Shown piece after piece: positions 29,169-38,220 of a DNA stretch of 64,000 bases (position 1 is the first letter of the stretch; the number at the start of each line of letters is the position of its first letter). Source of the DNA: an uncultured Clostridia bacterium (GTDB taxonomy: Bacteria; Bacillota; Clostridia; Christensenellales; Aristaeellaceae); contig CANRLC010000002.1 of assembly GCA_947631405.1 (NCBI GenBank), positions 52,083 to 116,082 on the forward strand, given 5' to 3'. Made by a program: the position numbers and the translations under genes. Under the pieces are notes generated by a model. That model made no database searches. It had not been told where the DNA came from and worked only from the letters and a program-made list of their open reading frames with translations.

Positions 29169-30352
29169 GGACGACGGTGCTTGCCGAGCGCGCGCGCTGC
29201 ACGGGCTGCGGCGCGTGCGTGAGCGTCTGCCGCCGCGGCGCCATCCGCATGCAGGCGGACGCCGAGGGCTTTTTATACCCTGCGGTGGACGCCGCGCGCT
29301 GCGTGGAATGCGGCGCGTGCGAGGCGCGCTGCCCCGCGGGGCGTGAGCATCCCGAGCGCGACGTGCGTGCGTTCGGCGCGCAGAATACGGACGAAGCGGT
29401 CAGGCGCGCCTCGTCCTCCGGCGGCGCGTTTACGGCGCTGGCGCGGCAGACGCTCGCGCGCGGCGGCGTGGTGTTCGGCGCGGCGTTCGGCGGGGGCTTT
29501 CGCGTCGAGCACGTCGGCGCGCTGGATGAGAAGGGGATCGTGCCTATGCGCGGCTCCAAATATGTGCAGAGCGACGCGAGCGAGGCGATCGCGCAAGCGG
29601 CGGAGCTTCTGGAGCGGGGCGAGCGCGTGCTCTTTTCCGGCACGCCCTGCCAGATCGACGGCCTGCTCGCGCGCGTGGGAACGGACTGGGGCGACCGCCT
29701 GCTGACGGTGGACTTCGTCTGCCACGGCGTGCCCTCGCCGGGCGTGTTCGCGTCGTACCTGCGGGCCATGGAAGAGGAGCAGGGGAGCGCGGTCACGGCC
29801 TACGCCTTTCGCGACAAGCGCCGCGGCTGGAAGGACTTTTCCGCCGTGGCGACGTTTGCCGACGGCACGGAGCGCGCGGGCACGCAGGCGGACGAGCCGT
29901 TTTTGCGCGGCTTTCTGGCCAACCTCTATCTGCGCCCGTCCTGCGCGGTCTGCACGGCGCTGCGAGGCGCGCGCCACGCAGCCGATCTGACGCTGGCCGA
30001 CCTGTGGGGCGCTGGAGACATCTGCCCGGAGCGGGACGACGACGCGGGCCTCTCGCTCGTTCTGGTCAACACGCCCGCGGGGCGGCAGGCGCTAGACGCC
30101 TGCGCGGGGGAGCTTGCCGTCTTCCCGGTGGACGCGTCGCGGCTCACGCGCGCCAATCCGTCGCTGATTGCGCCCGCAAAGCCGCATCCCCGGCGCGCGC
30201 GGTTCTTTCGCGCGTACCGCAGGAACGGATTTTCTTCGACCCTTGTGGAGCGTCTGCTCGCCCCGCCGGGGCGGCTCGAGCGACTCGTTCGCCGCATCGC
30301 AAGCCTGCCGGGCGCGCTGCTGCGGCGCCTGCGCAAAGCGGCGCGCGGATAG
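29165..30352 (+). CDS. Coenzyme F420 hydrogenase beta-subunit-like (FrhB) 4Fe-4S protein of polysaccharide clusters
   Basis: Two CxxCxxC ferredoxin motifs (CTGCGACVSVC, CVECGACEARC), RASSSGGAFTAL, FSGTPCQIDGL, FVCHGVPSP. Confidence 0.9.
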   Translation: MRTTVLAERARCTGCGACVSVCRRGAIRMQADAEGFLYPAVDAARCVECGACEARCPAGREHPERDVRAFGAQNTDEAVRRASSSGGAFTALARQTLARGGVVFGAAFGGGFRVEHVGALDEKGIVPMRGSKYVQSDASEAIAQAAELLERGERVLFSGTPCQIDGLLARVGTDWGDRLLTVDFVCHGVPSPGVFASYLRAMEEEQGSAVTAYAFRDKRRGWKDFSAVATFADGTERAGTQADEPFLRGFLANLYLRPSCAVCTALRGARHAADLTLADLWGAGDICPERDDDAGLSLVLVNTPAGRQALDACAGELAVFPVDASRLTRANPSLIAPAKPHPRRARFFRAYRRNGFSSTLVERLLAPPGRLERLVRRIASLPGALLRRLRKAARG

Positions 30353-30444
30353 CGCGCAGACTGCAAACGGCCAAAGTTGACCCCTTTGCGCGCCTTCCCC
30401 TGCGGCATTTGCCCGCAGGGGCGGCGCGGAACAGAGGATGCGTT

Positions 30445-32757
30445 ATGAAGCGATGCGTGCGTTTTCTGGAGCGCGGCCCCCGGCGCAAGCTGCTGGGGCT
30501 GGCGGTCGCCTGCCTGTGCGGCGTGTACGCGGCGGGCTTTTGCTGCGCCTATGCGCGCGCGTCGCTCGCGCTCTTTGCGCTCTTTGCGTCCCTCGGCGCG
30601 CTCGCCCGGCTGCGCCGCAGGGGCGCCTTTGCGTTTGCGGCGCTCGCGACGGCGTGCCTGTTCTACGCGCAGGCGGCCTCGCAGCTCGCCCTGCGCGACG
30701 CGCCGACGCCGAGCCGCACGTCGATCAGCGGCGTGGTCTCCCGCGTCGTATACGACGGGCGCGTGGCGCTGCGCGACGTGACGCTCTCTGGCGGCGCGCG
30801 CCTTTCGCGGCCCGCCGTGGTCACGCTGATGCTGGACGAATACGACGCGCGCGCATACCCGACGGTCGGCGAGCGCGTGTCGGGGCTGGGCAGGCTGTTT
30901 GCGCAGGACGAGCCGCGCAACCCCGGCGAGAGCAACCGGCGCGTGGCGGCGCTGGCGGACGGCTACGAGCTGTCCGGCTATCTGCTGCCGGGGTGGAGCG
31001 TCTCGGGCGAGGCGCGATTTTCGCCACAAGAGGCGTTTCGCCGCGCGCGGGAGGCGCTGCTCGCGCGCCTTTCGCTGGTGTTCGGCGAGGACGCGCCGCT
31101 TTTGCAGGGCGTGCTGCTCGGCGATTCCGGCGAGATGGACGAGGCGTCCGTCGCCGCGATGCGCCTGACGGGCACGGCGCACCTGCTCGCGGTATCCGGC
31201 CTGCACCTGAGCCTGATCGGCGCAATGCTGGGGCGTCTGCTGCGCCGGCTGACGCCCTCGCGCAGGGCGCGCTGGGCGCTCAAGACGCTGCTGCTCACGG
31301 CGTTCGCCGCGCTGACGGGCTTCGCGGCGGGCACGGTGCGCGCGCTGCTGATGAGCACGCTGCGCTCGGTGGCGGCGCTTCGCGGCAAGCGCTACGACCC
31401 GCTGACCGCGCTCTCCTTCGCCGCGCTGGCGATGACGTTCGTGCGCCCGCTCTGGCCGCTGACCGGGTCGTTCCAGTTTTCCTTCTTCGTGGTGCTGGGC
31501 ATTTTGCTGCTCTGCGACCGGCTTTCTGCGCTGCTGCTCCGCCTGTGCCCGGCGAATGGGAGGCGGCGCGCGGAGCGGCCCGTGCGGCTGCTCTGCGTCA
31601 GCGCGGGCGCGCAGATCGCCGCCGTGCCGGTGCAGCTGCGCTTTTACGGCTTCGCGCCGCTGCTCGCGCTGCCGATGAATCTGCTCTGCGGCCTGCTCGC
31701 GCCCGTGCTGCTGTTTGCGGGATGGGCGGGGCTGCTCGTCAGCGCTTTGTCGCTCCCGCTCGCGCAGGCGTGCGCCGGGGCGCTGGCGCTGCCGGGGCGC
31801 GCGTTCCTGTCCCTGAGCGCGGCGGCGGCGAATATTCCCGGCGGCATCGTGCGCCTGCCCGCGCCGTATGCCGCGACCGTCGCGCTTTGCGTACTGCTCA
31901 TGGCGCTGTGCTCTAAGGCGTTTCGCATGCCCCGGCGCGCAGGGCTTTATCGCGCGGCGACGCTCGCGCTGATCGCGGCGCTGACGCTCCCGCGCTTTGA
32001 CCCGACGCCGCGCTATGTGCAGCTGGACGTGGGGCAGGGCGACGCCGCCGTGCTGCGCAGGGGACGCGAGGCCGTGCTCGTGGACGTCGGCCCGCTTAGC
32101 AGCTACGCCGCGCTGCGCTATGTGCGAAGCGAGGGGCTGCTGGTGCGCATGGCGGTGCTCTCGCACCTCGATCAGGATCACGCGGGCGCGCTGGGTACGC
32201 TGCTCTCCTCGGAGGTCGACATCCCTGCGCTGGCGCTGCCCGAGCGCGCCGAGGAGGACGGCGCGACGGACGCGGTGACCTCTGCGCTGGCCCTTGCGCG
32301 CGCGCAGGGCTTGGACGTGCTGTATCTCTCGCGAGGCGATCGCTTTGAGGCGGCGGGCATGGCCTTTGACGTCCTCTCGCCTTCGGAGGAACTGGAAGGC
32401 GACAACGAGCGCTCCCTGCTGCTTTCCACCGAGGTGGAGGGCGTGCGTTTCCTGCTCGCGGGCGACCTTCCGGCCGCGTGCGAGCCGGAGGAGATTCCCG
32501 ACTGCGACGTGCTCAAGGTCGCCCACCACGGCAGCGCGAACGCGACCTCGGCGCGCTTCCTCGAGGCGGCGACGCCTAGCGTGGCGCTCATCAGCGTGGG
32601 CGCGGGCAATTCCTACGGCCACCCGACCGCGCGCGTGCTGCAGGATCTCGCCTCGGCCGGCGCGCAGGTTCTGCGCACGGATGAGGCGGGCTGCGTGACG
32701 CTGCGCCTGAAGGACGGCGCATGGCGCGCGCAGACGTTTTTGCCGCCGGAGGAGTAG
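30445..32757 (+). CDS. comEC: DNA internalization-related competence protein ComEC/Rec2
   Basis: Competence domain (LTGTAHLLAVSGLHLSLIG), metallo-beta-lactamase C-terminus (LSHLDQDHAGAL, VLKVAHHGSANATS, GHPTARVL). Confidence 0.94.
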   Translation: MKRCVRFLERGPRRKLLGLAVACLCGVYAAGFCCAYARASLALFALFASLGALARLRRRGAFAFAALATACLFYAQAASQLALRDAPTPSRTSISGVVSRVVYDGRVALRDVTLSGGARLSRPAVVTLMLDEYDARAYPTVGERVSGLGRLFAQDEPRNPGESNRRVAALADGYELSGYLLPGWSVSGEARFSPQEAFRRAREALLARLSLVFGEDAPLLQGVLLGDSGEMDEASVAAMRLTGTAHLLAVSGLHLSLIGAMLGRLLRRLTPSRRARWALKTLLLTAFAALTGFAAGTVRALLMSTLRSVAALRGKRYDPLTALSFAALAMTFVRPLWPLTGSFQFSFFVVLGILLLCDRLSALLLRLCPANGRRRAERPVRLLCVSAGAQIAAVPVQLRFYGFAPLLALPMNLLCGLLAPVLLFAGWAGLLVSALSLPLAQACAGALALPGRAFLSLSAAAANIPGGIVRLPAPYAATVALCVLLMALCSKAFRMPRRAGLYRAATLALIAALTLPRFDPTPRYVQLDVGQGDAAVLRRGREAVLVDVGPLSSYAALRYVRSEGLLVRMAVLSHLDQDHAGALGTLLSSEVDIPALALPERAEEDGATDAVTSALALARAQGLDVLYLSRGDRFEAAGMAFDVLSPSEELEGDNERSLLLSTEVEGVRFLLAGDLPAACEPEEIPDCDVLKVAHHGSANATSARFLEAATPSVALISVGAGNSYGHPTARVLQDLASAGAQVLRTDEAGCVTLRLKDGAWRAQTFLPPEE

Positions 32758-32835
32758 CGCGGCATGAACGGGCCTCCCGCATGCATATATTGGCATGATG
32801 GGAGGCGCGCGCGATTGAAAAGACGGCCTAGGAAT

Positions 32836-33645
32836 ATGGACAAGCCCCGCCCGGACGGGGGCGGGATGACGGCGCTGCGCCTGCGCGTCGAGGACATCTA
32901 CGGGGGCATGCTGAGCGCGCGCGCCCGCGGGGACGTGACGCTGCTGGCGGCGTCCATCGCGCGGCATGGGCTGCTCAGCCCCGTGATCGTGCGCCGAAAC
33001 GAGCAGGCGGGGCGCTACGCGCTGGTGTGCGGCGCGCGCAGATTGCAGGCCTGCCGCCTGCTTGGCATGAAGGAGATCGACGCGCTGCTCTTTCCGGGCG
33101 ACGAGCGGGAGGCCGCCGCCTGCTTTTTAGAGGAGCACTGGACGCGCGAGGCGCCCTCCTGCGCGGACGAGGGGGAGCTGGCCCGCCGCTCGGGCGGCGC
33201 GGCGCTGCTGCCGCGCTTCGCGCTGCCGCACGGGCCGCTTTTGCGCAGGCTGCGATTGCTGGCGCTGGGCGAAAAGACGCTCTCGCTCGTGCGGCGGGAG
33301 CGCCTGACGCTCGAGCAGGCCGAGCCGCTGCTGCTCGTGCGGGACGAGGACAGGCGGCTTGAGGCGGCGTCGATCATCGCCCAGCGCGCTCTGGGCGGCG
33401 CGCAGGCACGGCGGCTCGTCGCCGGGGAAACGTTTGCAGGCCCGGCGCGCGGCGAGGGAAGGCGGCGGGCGACCCGGCAAGCGCTGCGGGAAATGAACGC
33501 GCTGGCGCAGCGCCTGCGCGCGCAGGGCGTGGAGGCGAGCGTGCGCGTGTGCGCGCAGGAGCGCGGCCTGTGCGTGCAGATCCTGCTGGCGGCAGAAAAT
33601 TGCGCCGGGATGCAGGAAAAGCAAGCGCGCGCAGAGAATATATAA
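32836..33645 (+). CDS. ParB/Spo0J-like N-terminal domain protein, divergent (start uncertain: 32764, 32836 or 32866)
   Basis: ParB-like LRVEDIYGGMLSARARGDVTLLAASIARHGLLSPVIVRRNEQAGRYALVCGARRLQACRLLGMKEIDALLF. Confidence 0.7.
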   Translation: MDKPRPDGGGMTALRLRVEDIYGGMLSARARGDVTLLAASIARHGLLSPVIVRRNEQAGRYALVCGARRLQACRLLGMKEIDALLFPGDEREAAACFLEEHWTREAPSCADEGELARRSGGAALLPRFALPHGPLLRRLRLLALGEKTLSLVRRERLTLEQAEPLLLVRDEDRRLEAASIIAQRALGGAQARRLVAGETFAGPARGEGRRRATRQALREMNALAQRLRAQGVEASVRVCAQERGLCVQILLAAENCAGMQEKQARAENI

Positions 33646-33743
33646 AAGTCAGTGTTCGTTATTAAAATAACGGAACCGTTTCGCTGATTTCCAAGAATTC
33701 AAAAGCGCGGGCAAGCCCGCACCGCATGAAAGGAACGGACGCT

Positions 33744-34613
33744 ATGTACACGATCTTCACGGATTCCTGCGCAGACCTGAACCCCGAGTTCATCAAGCGC
33801 TACGAATCCCTGCGCATCCTGCCGCTCAGCTACACGATGGCGGGAGAGACGCACCCCGACGCGCTTGGCGACGAGGCCAAGACGCACGCCTTCTACGAGC
33901 GGCTGCGCGCGGGGGAGGCCTGCACGACGTCGCAGGTGTCGCCCGCCGAGTTCGTCGAGGCGTACAGGCCCTACGTCGAGCGTGGCGAGCCGCTCCTGTG
34001 CCTGCACTTTTCCTCGGCGCTCTCGGGAACGTACATGTCCGCCTGCATCGCGCGCGACCAGCTTTTAGAGGAGTTCCCGGGCGCGGTGATCGAGGTGGTC
34101 GATACGCTCGCGGCGAGCGCCGGGCAGGGCCTGCTGGTCTACGACGCGCTGGAAAACCGCGCGCTGGGCATGAGCGTGGAGGACAACGCCAAGTGGGTGC
34201 GCGAGCATTTGCAGCAGCTGGCCCACTGGTTCACCGTGGACGACCTGCATTTCCTCAAGCGCGGCGGCCGCTGCTCGCCGTCTGCGGCGTTCTTCGGCTC
34301 GATGCTCAGCATCAAGCCCGTGCTCCACGTCTCCAGCGAGGGCAAGCTGATCGCGCGCTCCAAGGTGCGCGGCCGCAAGCAGGCGCTGCGCGCGCTGGTC
34401 GCGCAGTTTGAGGCGCTGGGCGGCGCACGCGACATGGTCTTCATCAGCCACGGCGATTGCAAGGAGGATGCCGAATTCGTCGCCGGCGAGCTGGTGGAGC
34501 GCTGCGGCTGCCCGCGCGAAAATATCGTCATCAGCCTGATCGGCCCGGTGATCGGCAGCCACTCCGGCCCCGGCACCGTCGCGGTGTTCTTCCACGGCAG
34601 GGATCGCGGCTGA
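33744..34613 (+). CDS. DegV family protein (second copy)
   Basis: MYTIFTDSCADLNPEFIKRYESLRILPLSY, TTSQVSPAEFVEAY, FLKRGGRCSPSAAFFGSMLSIKPVL. Confidence 0.9.
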   Translation: MYTIFTDSCADLNPEFIKRYESLRILPLSYTMAGETHPDALGDEAKTHAFYERLRAGEACTTSQVSPAEFVEAYRPYVERGEPLLCLHFSSALSGTYMSACIARDQLLEEFPGAVIEVVDTLAASAGQGLLVYDALENRALGMSVEDNAKWVREHLQQLAHWFTVDDLHFLKRGGRCSPSAAFFGSMLSIKPVLHVSSEGKLIARSKVRGRKQALRALVAQFEALGGARDMVFISHGDCKEDAEFVAGELVERCGCPRENIVISLIGPVIGSHSGPGTVAVFFHGRDRG

Positions 34614-35065
34614 TGCGCGAGGAGCACATGCGCGAGGCGCTCGCCCAGGCGCGTCAGGCGCTGGAGGAGGGCGAGGTGCCCGTCGGCGCGGCGATCGTGC
34701 TGGACGGGCGAACGATCGCGCTGGCGCACAACGAGCGCGAGCGCACGCAGGATCCGACCGCGCACGCCGAGGTGCTGGCGCTGCGCCGCGCCGCAAAGGC
34801 GCTGGGGAGCCGCCGGTTGACGGGCTGCGCGCTCTACGCGACGCTGGAACCCTGCCCGATGTGCGCGGGCGCGGCGGCGCTCGCGGGCGTGTCCGAGGTG
34901 ATCTTCGGCGCGTATGACCCGCGCGCGGGCTGCGCCGGGAGCGTCTACGTCCTCCCGGAGGATCCCGCGTTTGGCGCGGACGCCGCGTGTACGGGCGGCG
35001 TGCTGGAGGACGAGTGTACGGCGCTGCTCGCGGAATTCTTTGGCGCGCGGCGCGCGCGCCCGTAA
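34613..35065 (+). CDS. tadA: tRNA-specific adenosine deaminase
   Basis: HAEVLALRRAAKAL, TLEPCPMCAGAAALAGVSEVIFGAYDPRAGCAGS. Confidence 0.92.
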   Translation: MREEHMREALAQARQALEEGEVPVGAAIVLDGRTIALAHNERERTQDPTAHAEVLALRRAAKALGSRRLTGCALYATLEPCPMCAGAAALAGVSEVIFGAYDPRAGCAGSVYVLPEDPAFGADAACTGGVLEDECTALLAEFFGARRARP

Positions 35066-35093
35066 GGCGCGGCATTTTGGCGCGTCCTGCCTC

Positions 35094-35122
35094 TTGACAG
35101 GGCGCGCTTTTGCGTGTAGAGT
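35094..35122 (+). promoter_or_regulatory. Sigma-A-like promoter upstream of lysA
   Basis: TTGACA - 17 bp - TAGAGT. Confidence 0.6.
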
Positions 35123-35173
35123 GAGACCTATCCATTTGGCCCCGCAACCGTTGCTTGCGGGAGGGAGGCTTCC

Positions 35174-36436
35174 ATGTTTGACAAAAGGCCATTTCTGACG
35201 CTCCAAAAGGCGCGCGAGATCGCTGCGGTCACGCCGACGCCCTTTCACATCTACGATGAGGCGGGCATCCGCCGCACGGCGCGCGCGCTTTGCGATGCGT
35301 TCCGCTGGAATCCCGGCTTTAAGGAGTATTTCGCCGTCAAGGCGACGCCCAATCCCGCGATCCTGCGCCTGCTGCGCGAGGAGGGCTGCGGCGTGGACTG
35401 CTCGTCGCTGACCGAGCTGATGCTCGCCGGGGCGTCGGGCTTTCAGGGGGAGGAGATCATGTTCTCCTCCAACAACACGACCGAGGAGGAGTTCGCCCGC
35501 GCGCACGCGCAGGGCGCGATCATCAATCTGGACGACGTCACGCTCATCGAGACGCTCGAGCGCGCGTGCGGCGTGCCGGAGACGGTCTGCTGCCGCTTCA
35601 ACCCCGGCGGGTCGTTCTCCATCGGCAACGAGATCATGGATCAGCCGCGCGAGGCCAAGTACGGCATGACGCGCGAGCAGCTCGCGCAGGCATTCCGCGC
35701 GCTGAAAAAGAAGGGCGCGCGCCGCTTCGGCCTGCACGCCTTTCTGGCCAGCAACACGCTGACGAACGCCTACTATCCCGTATTGGCGCGCATGCTCTTT
35801 ACCGCCGCGGTGGAGCTTTCCCGCGAGACGGGCGTGTGCATCGCGTTCATCAACCTCTCCGGCGGCATCGGCATCCCGTACAGGCCGGGGGAGCAGCAAA
35901 ACGACATCGCGCAGATCGGCGAGCAGGTGCGAAGCGCGTATGAGGAGATCCTCGTGCCCGCCGGGCTGGGCGACGTGGCGATCTACACGGAGCTGGGGCG
36001 CTACATGCTCGGCCCCAACGGCGCGCTCGTCACCACGGCGACGCACGAGAAGCACATCTACAAGGAGTACGTCGGCGTGGACGCGTGCGCCTGCAACCTG
36101 ATGCGCCCGGCGATGTACGGCGCGTACCACCACATCACCGTGCTGGGCAAGGAGGACGCGCCCTGCGATCACGTCTACGACGTGGTGGGCAGCCTGTGCG
36201 AAAACAACGACAAGTTCGCCATCGACCGCCGCCTGCCCAAGATCGAGCGGGGCGATCTGCTCTACATCCACGACACGGGCGCGCACGGCTTCTCGATGGG
36301 CTACAACTACAACGGCAAGCTGCGCAGCGCCGAGCTGCTTCTGCGCGAGAACGGCGACGTGGAGCTGATCCGCCGCGCGGAGACCCCGGCGGACTACTTT
36401 GCGACGCTCGACGTGACGGGCCTACGATTCGAGTAG
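35174..36436 (+). CDS. lysA: Diaminopimelate decarboxylase family (PLP-dependent)
   Basis: EYFAVKATPNPAILRLLREEGCGVDCSSLTEL, NLSGGIGIPYRPGEQQ, DTGAHGFSMGYNYNGKLRSAELLL. Confidence 0.9.
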   Translation: MFDKRPFLTLQKAREIAAVTPTPFHIYDEAGIRRTARALCDAFRWNPGFKEYFAVKATPNPAILRLLREEGCGVDCSSLTELMLAGASGFQGEEIMFSSNNTTEEEFARAHAQGAIINLDDVTLIETLERACGVPETVCCRFNPGGSFSIGNEIMDQPREAKYGMTREQLAQAFRALKKKGARRFGLHAFLASNTLTNAYYPVLARMLFTAAVELSRETGVCIAFINLSGGIGIPYRPGEQQNDIAQIGEQVRSAYEEILVPAGLGDVAIYTELGRYMLGPNGALVTTATHEKHIYKEYVGVDACACNLMRPAMYGAYHHITVLGKEDAPCDHVYDVVGSLCENNDKFAIDRRLPKIERGDLLYIHDTGAHGFSMGYNYNGKLRSAELLLRENGDVELIRRAETPADYFATLDVTGLRFE

Positions 36437-36452
36437 AGAAGGGGGCGGCTCC

Positions 36453-36932
36453 GTGGGCAAGGTGATCCTCATCTGCGGGCGCATCGCCGGCGGCAAGAGC
36501 GTCTACGCGCGGCGGCTGTGCGAGGGCGGCCGCGCTGTCGCGCTCTCCATCGACGAGGTGATGCTCGCGGTGTTCGGCCAGCACGCGGGCGACATGCACG
36601 ACGTGTACGCCTCGCGCATCGAGGGCTATCTGCTGGGGAAGGCGGAGGAGCTTGCGCGCGCCGGGGTGGACGTCGCGCTCGACTGGGGGCCTTGGACGCG
36701 CGCGGGCCGCGCCGCACTGCGCGAGCGCTTTGCCTCGCGCGGCATCCCCTTCGAGACGCACTGCGTCTGCGTGGACGACAAGACGTGGCGCGCGCGGCTC
36801 GAGGGCCGCAACCGCGCGGTGACCGACGGACGGGAAAACGCCTACTACGTCGACGAAAACATCATGCAAAAATTCCTCGCCCGCTACGAGGAGCCGGGCG
36901 AGGAGGAGATCGACGTCTGGGTGTGCTCGTGA
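36453..36932 (+). CDS. P-loop kinase / AAA ATPase (zeta-like or gluconate-kinase-like)
   Basis: Walker A GRIAGGKS; VALSIDEVMLAVFG; DVALDWGPWTRAGR; RLEGRNR. Confidence 0.75.
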   Translation: MGKVILICGRIAGGKSVYARRLCEGGRAVALSIDEVMLAVFGQHAGDMHDVYASRIEGYLLGKAEELARAGVDVALDWGPWTRAGRAALRERFASRGIPFETHCVCVDDKTWRARLEGRNRAVTDGRENAYYVDENIMQKFLARYEEPGEEEIDVWVCS

Positions 36933-36935
36933 AGG

Positions 36936-38159
36936 TCACAGCCAGCCCAGCTTGCGCATGCGCGCCTCGATGGGCGCGTGCAGGCGCTCGTCCTTGAAAT
37001 AGACGTATTGCGCGGAGGACGGGACGCTCCGCCCGTCCGGCCAGAGCACCGTGCCGACGCCGCGCGCATCGAAGCGCAGCCCCGGCGGCTCAAACCCCGG
37101 CGCGGGCGCGATGCGCGTCACGCGCGCGTGGCAGCGGTTGCCCAGAAACAGCACGAAGCGCCCCATGGCCGGGCACAGGGACAGGTGATTGCCCGTGAAG
37201 CCGCTCAGGCCGATGCTCGGCGCGTCCATCCACGGCGGCACCTCGCTGAGCCGCTGCACCGGGTGCTTGGCGAAGCACAGGTAGCCCAGCGACTGGCGGC
37301 GCGTGCCGTCGCCGTTGTCGCGGCCCGTGCGATCCACGCCGATCTCGGCGAGCAGCGCGGGGGAGAGCAGCTCGCCGCGCAGCAGCGCCTGCGCGAAGCG
37401 CACCATGTCCGCGCGCGTGGAGAACAGCCCGGCGTGCCCGCACAGGTCGCGCCCGCCGCATGATAAGCGGCGCGCCTTCGGGTCGTGAACGGCCCCGGGC
37501 GTCGCGTCCTCGCGCAAAAGGTAGCGGTCGCCCTCGATGCGGTGCTCGTAACCGGTGCAGACGCAGCGGGGCAGCGCCTCCTGCGGCACGAGGGAAAACG
37601 TCTCGCGCATCCCGGCGGGGGCGAGGATGCGCTCGCGGATGACCTCATCAAGCGGCAGGCCCGTCTTCGCTTCGACGACGTACTTGATGACCATCGCGTT
37701 GATGTCCGAATAGGCGCGCACGCGGAGCGGTTCCCGCCGCTCGCAGGAAAACAGGCGGCGCAGCCCCTCCTCGCGGGTGGGCGCGTCGTCGATGCGCCCC
37801 GGGGTCAGCAGGCCCGCGGTAAAGCCCATCACGTCGCCGACGGGGACGTCCCGCAGGCCGGTAAAGCGGCGGTCGATGTCGCCGACGTTCTCCTGCAGCG
37901 AGAGCGCGCCGCGCTCCACGAGCTGCATCGCCGCGACCGCCGTAAACAGCTTGGTCAGCGAGGCGAGGTCAAAGAGGCTGTCCTCGGCGAGCGGGCGCAC
38001 GCAAGGGATAAAGCGCCCGTCCGCGCCCCGCGCGACCTCCTGCGCGCGGCCGTAGAGCGCGGTTTCGCTTTGCGTCCGCGTGCCGTAGGCCACGCTGATG
38101 CCTGTGAGCATGCGCGTCTCGTCGCAGAGGAAGCGCATGTTTTCGCGTAGGGTCTGCAA
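36936..38159 (-). CDS. Serine hydrolase, beta-lactamase class C-like (TTG start)
   Basis: SxxK motif SLTKLFTAVAAMQLVERGALSL; YSDINAMVIKYVVEAKTGLPLDEVIRERILAPAGM; GFTGNHLSL; AAAGGAG RBS upstream of TTG. Confidence 0.85.
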   Translation of the reverse strand: MQTLRENMRFLCDETRMLTGISVAYGTRTQSETALYGRAQEVARGADGRFIPCVRPLAEDSLFDLASLTKLFTAVAAMQLVERGALSLQENVGDIDRRFTGLRDVPVGDVMGFTAGLLTPGRIDDAPTREEGLRRLFSCERREPLRVRAYSDINAMVIKYVVEAKTGLPLDEVIRERILAPAGMRETFSLVPQEALPRCVCTGYEHRIEGDRYLLREDATPGAVHDPKARRLSCGGRDLCGHAGLFSTRADMVRFAQALLRGELLSPALLAEIGVDRTGRDNGDGTRRQSLGYLCFAKHPVQRLSEVPPWMDAPSIGLSGFTGNHLSLCPAMGRFVLFLGNRCHARVTRIAPAPGFEPPGLRFDARGVGTVLWPDGRSVPSSAQYVYFKDERLHAPIEARMRKLGWL

Positions 38160-38220
38160 GGCGATCGCTCCTTTCGCGGGGCGGGATGATATACAAAGAC
38201 AGGAATCGGAGGAATGGGGC

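Noticed and set aside
30390-30430. GC-rich inverted repeat (CCCCTGCGG..CCGCAGGGG) upstream of comEC as a terminator
   Set aside because: Strong stem but no following U-tract; could simply be a leader structure, so not annotated as a terminator.
36453-38159. Toxin-antitoxin system involving the zeta-like kinase
   Set aside because: The neighbouring gene is a full-length serine hydrolase on the opposite strand; no small epsilon-like antitoxin ORF.
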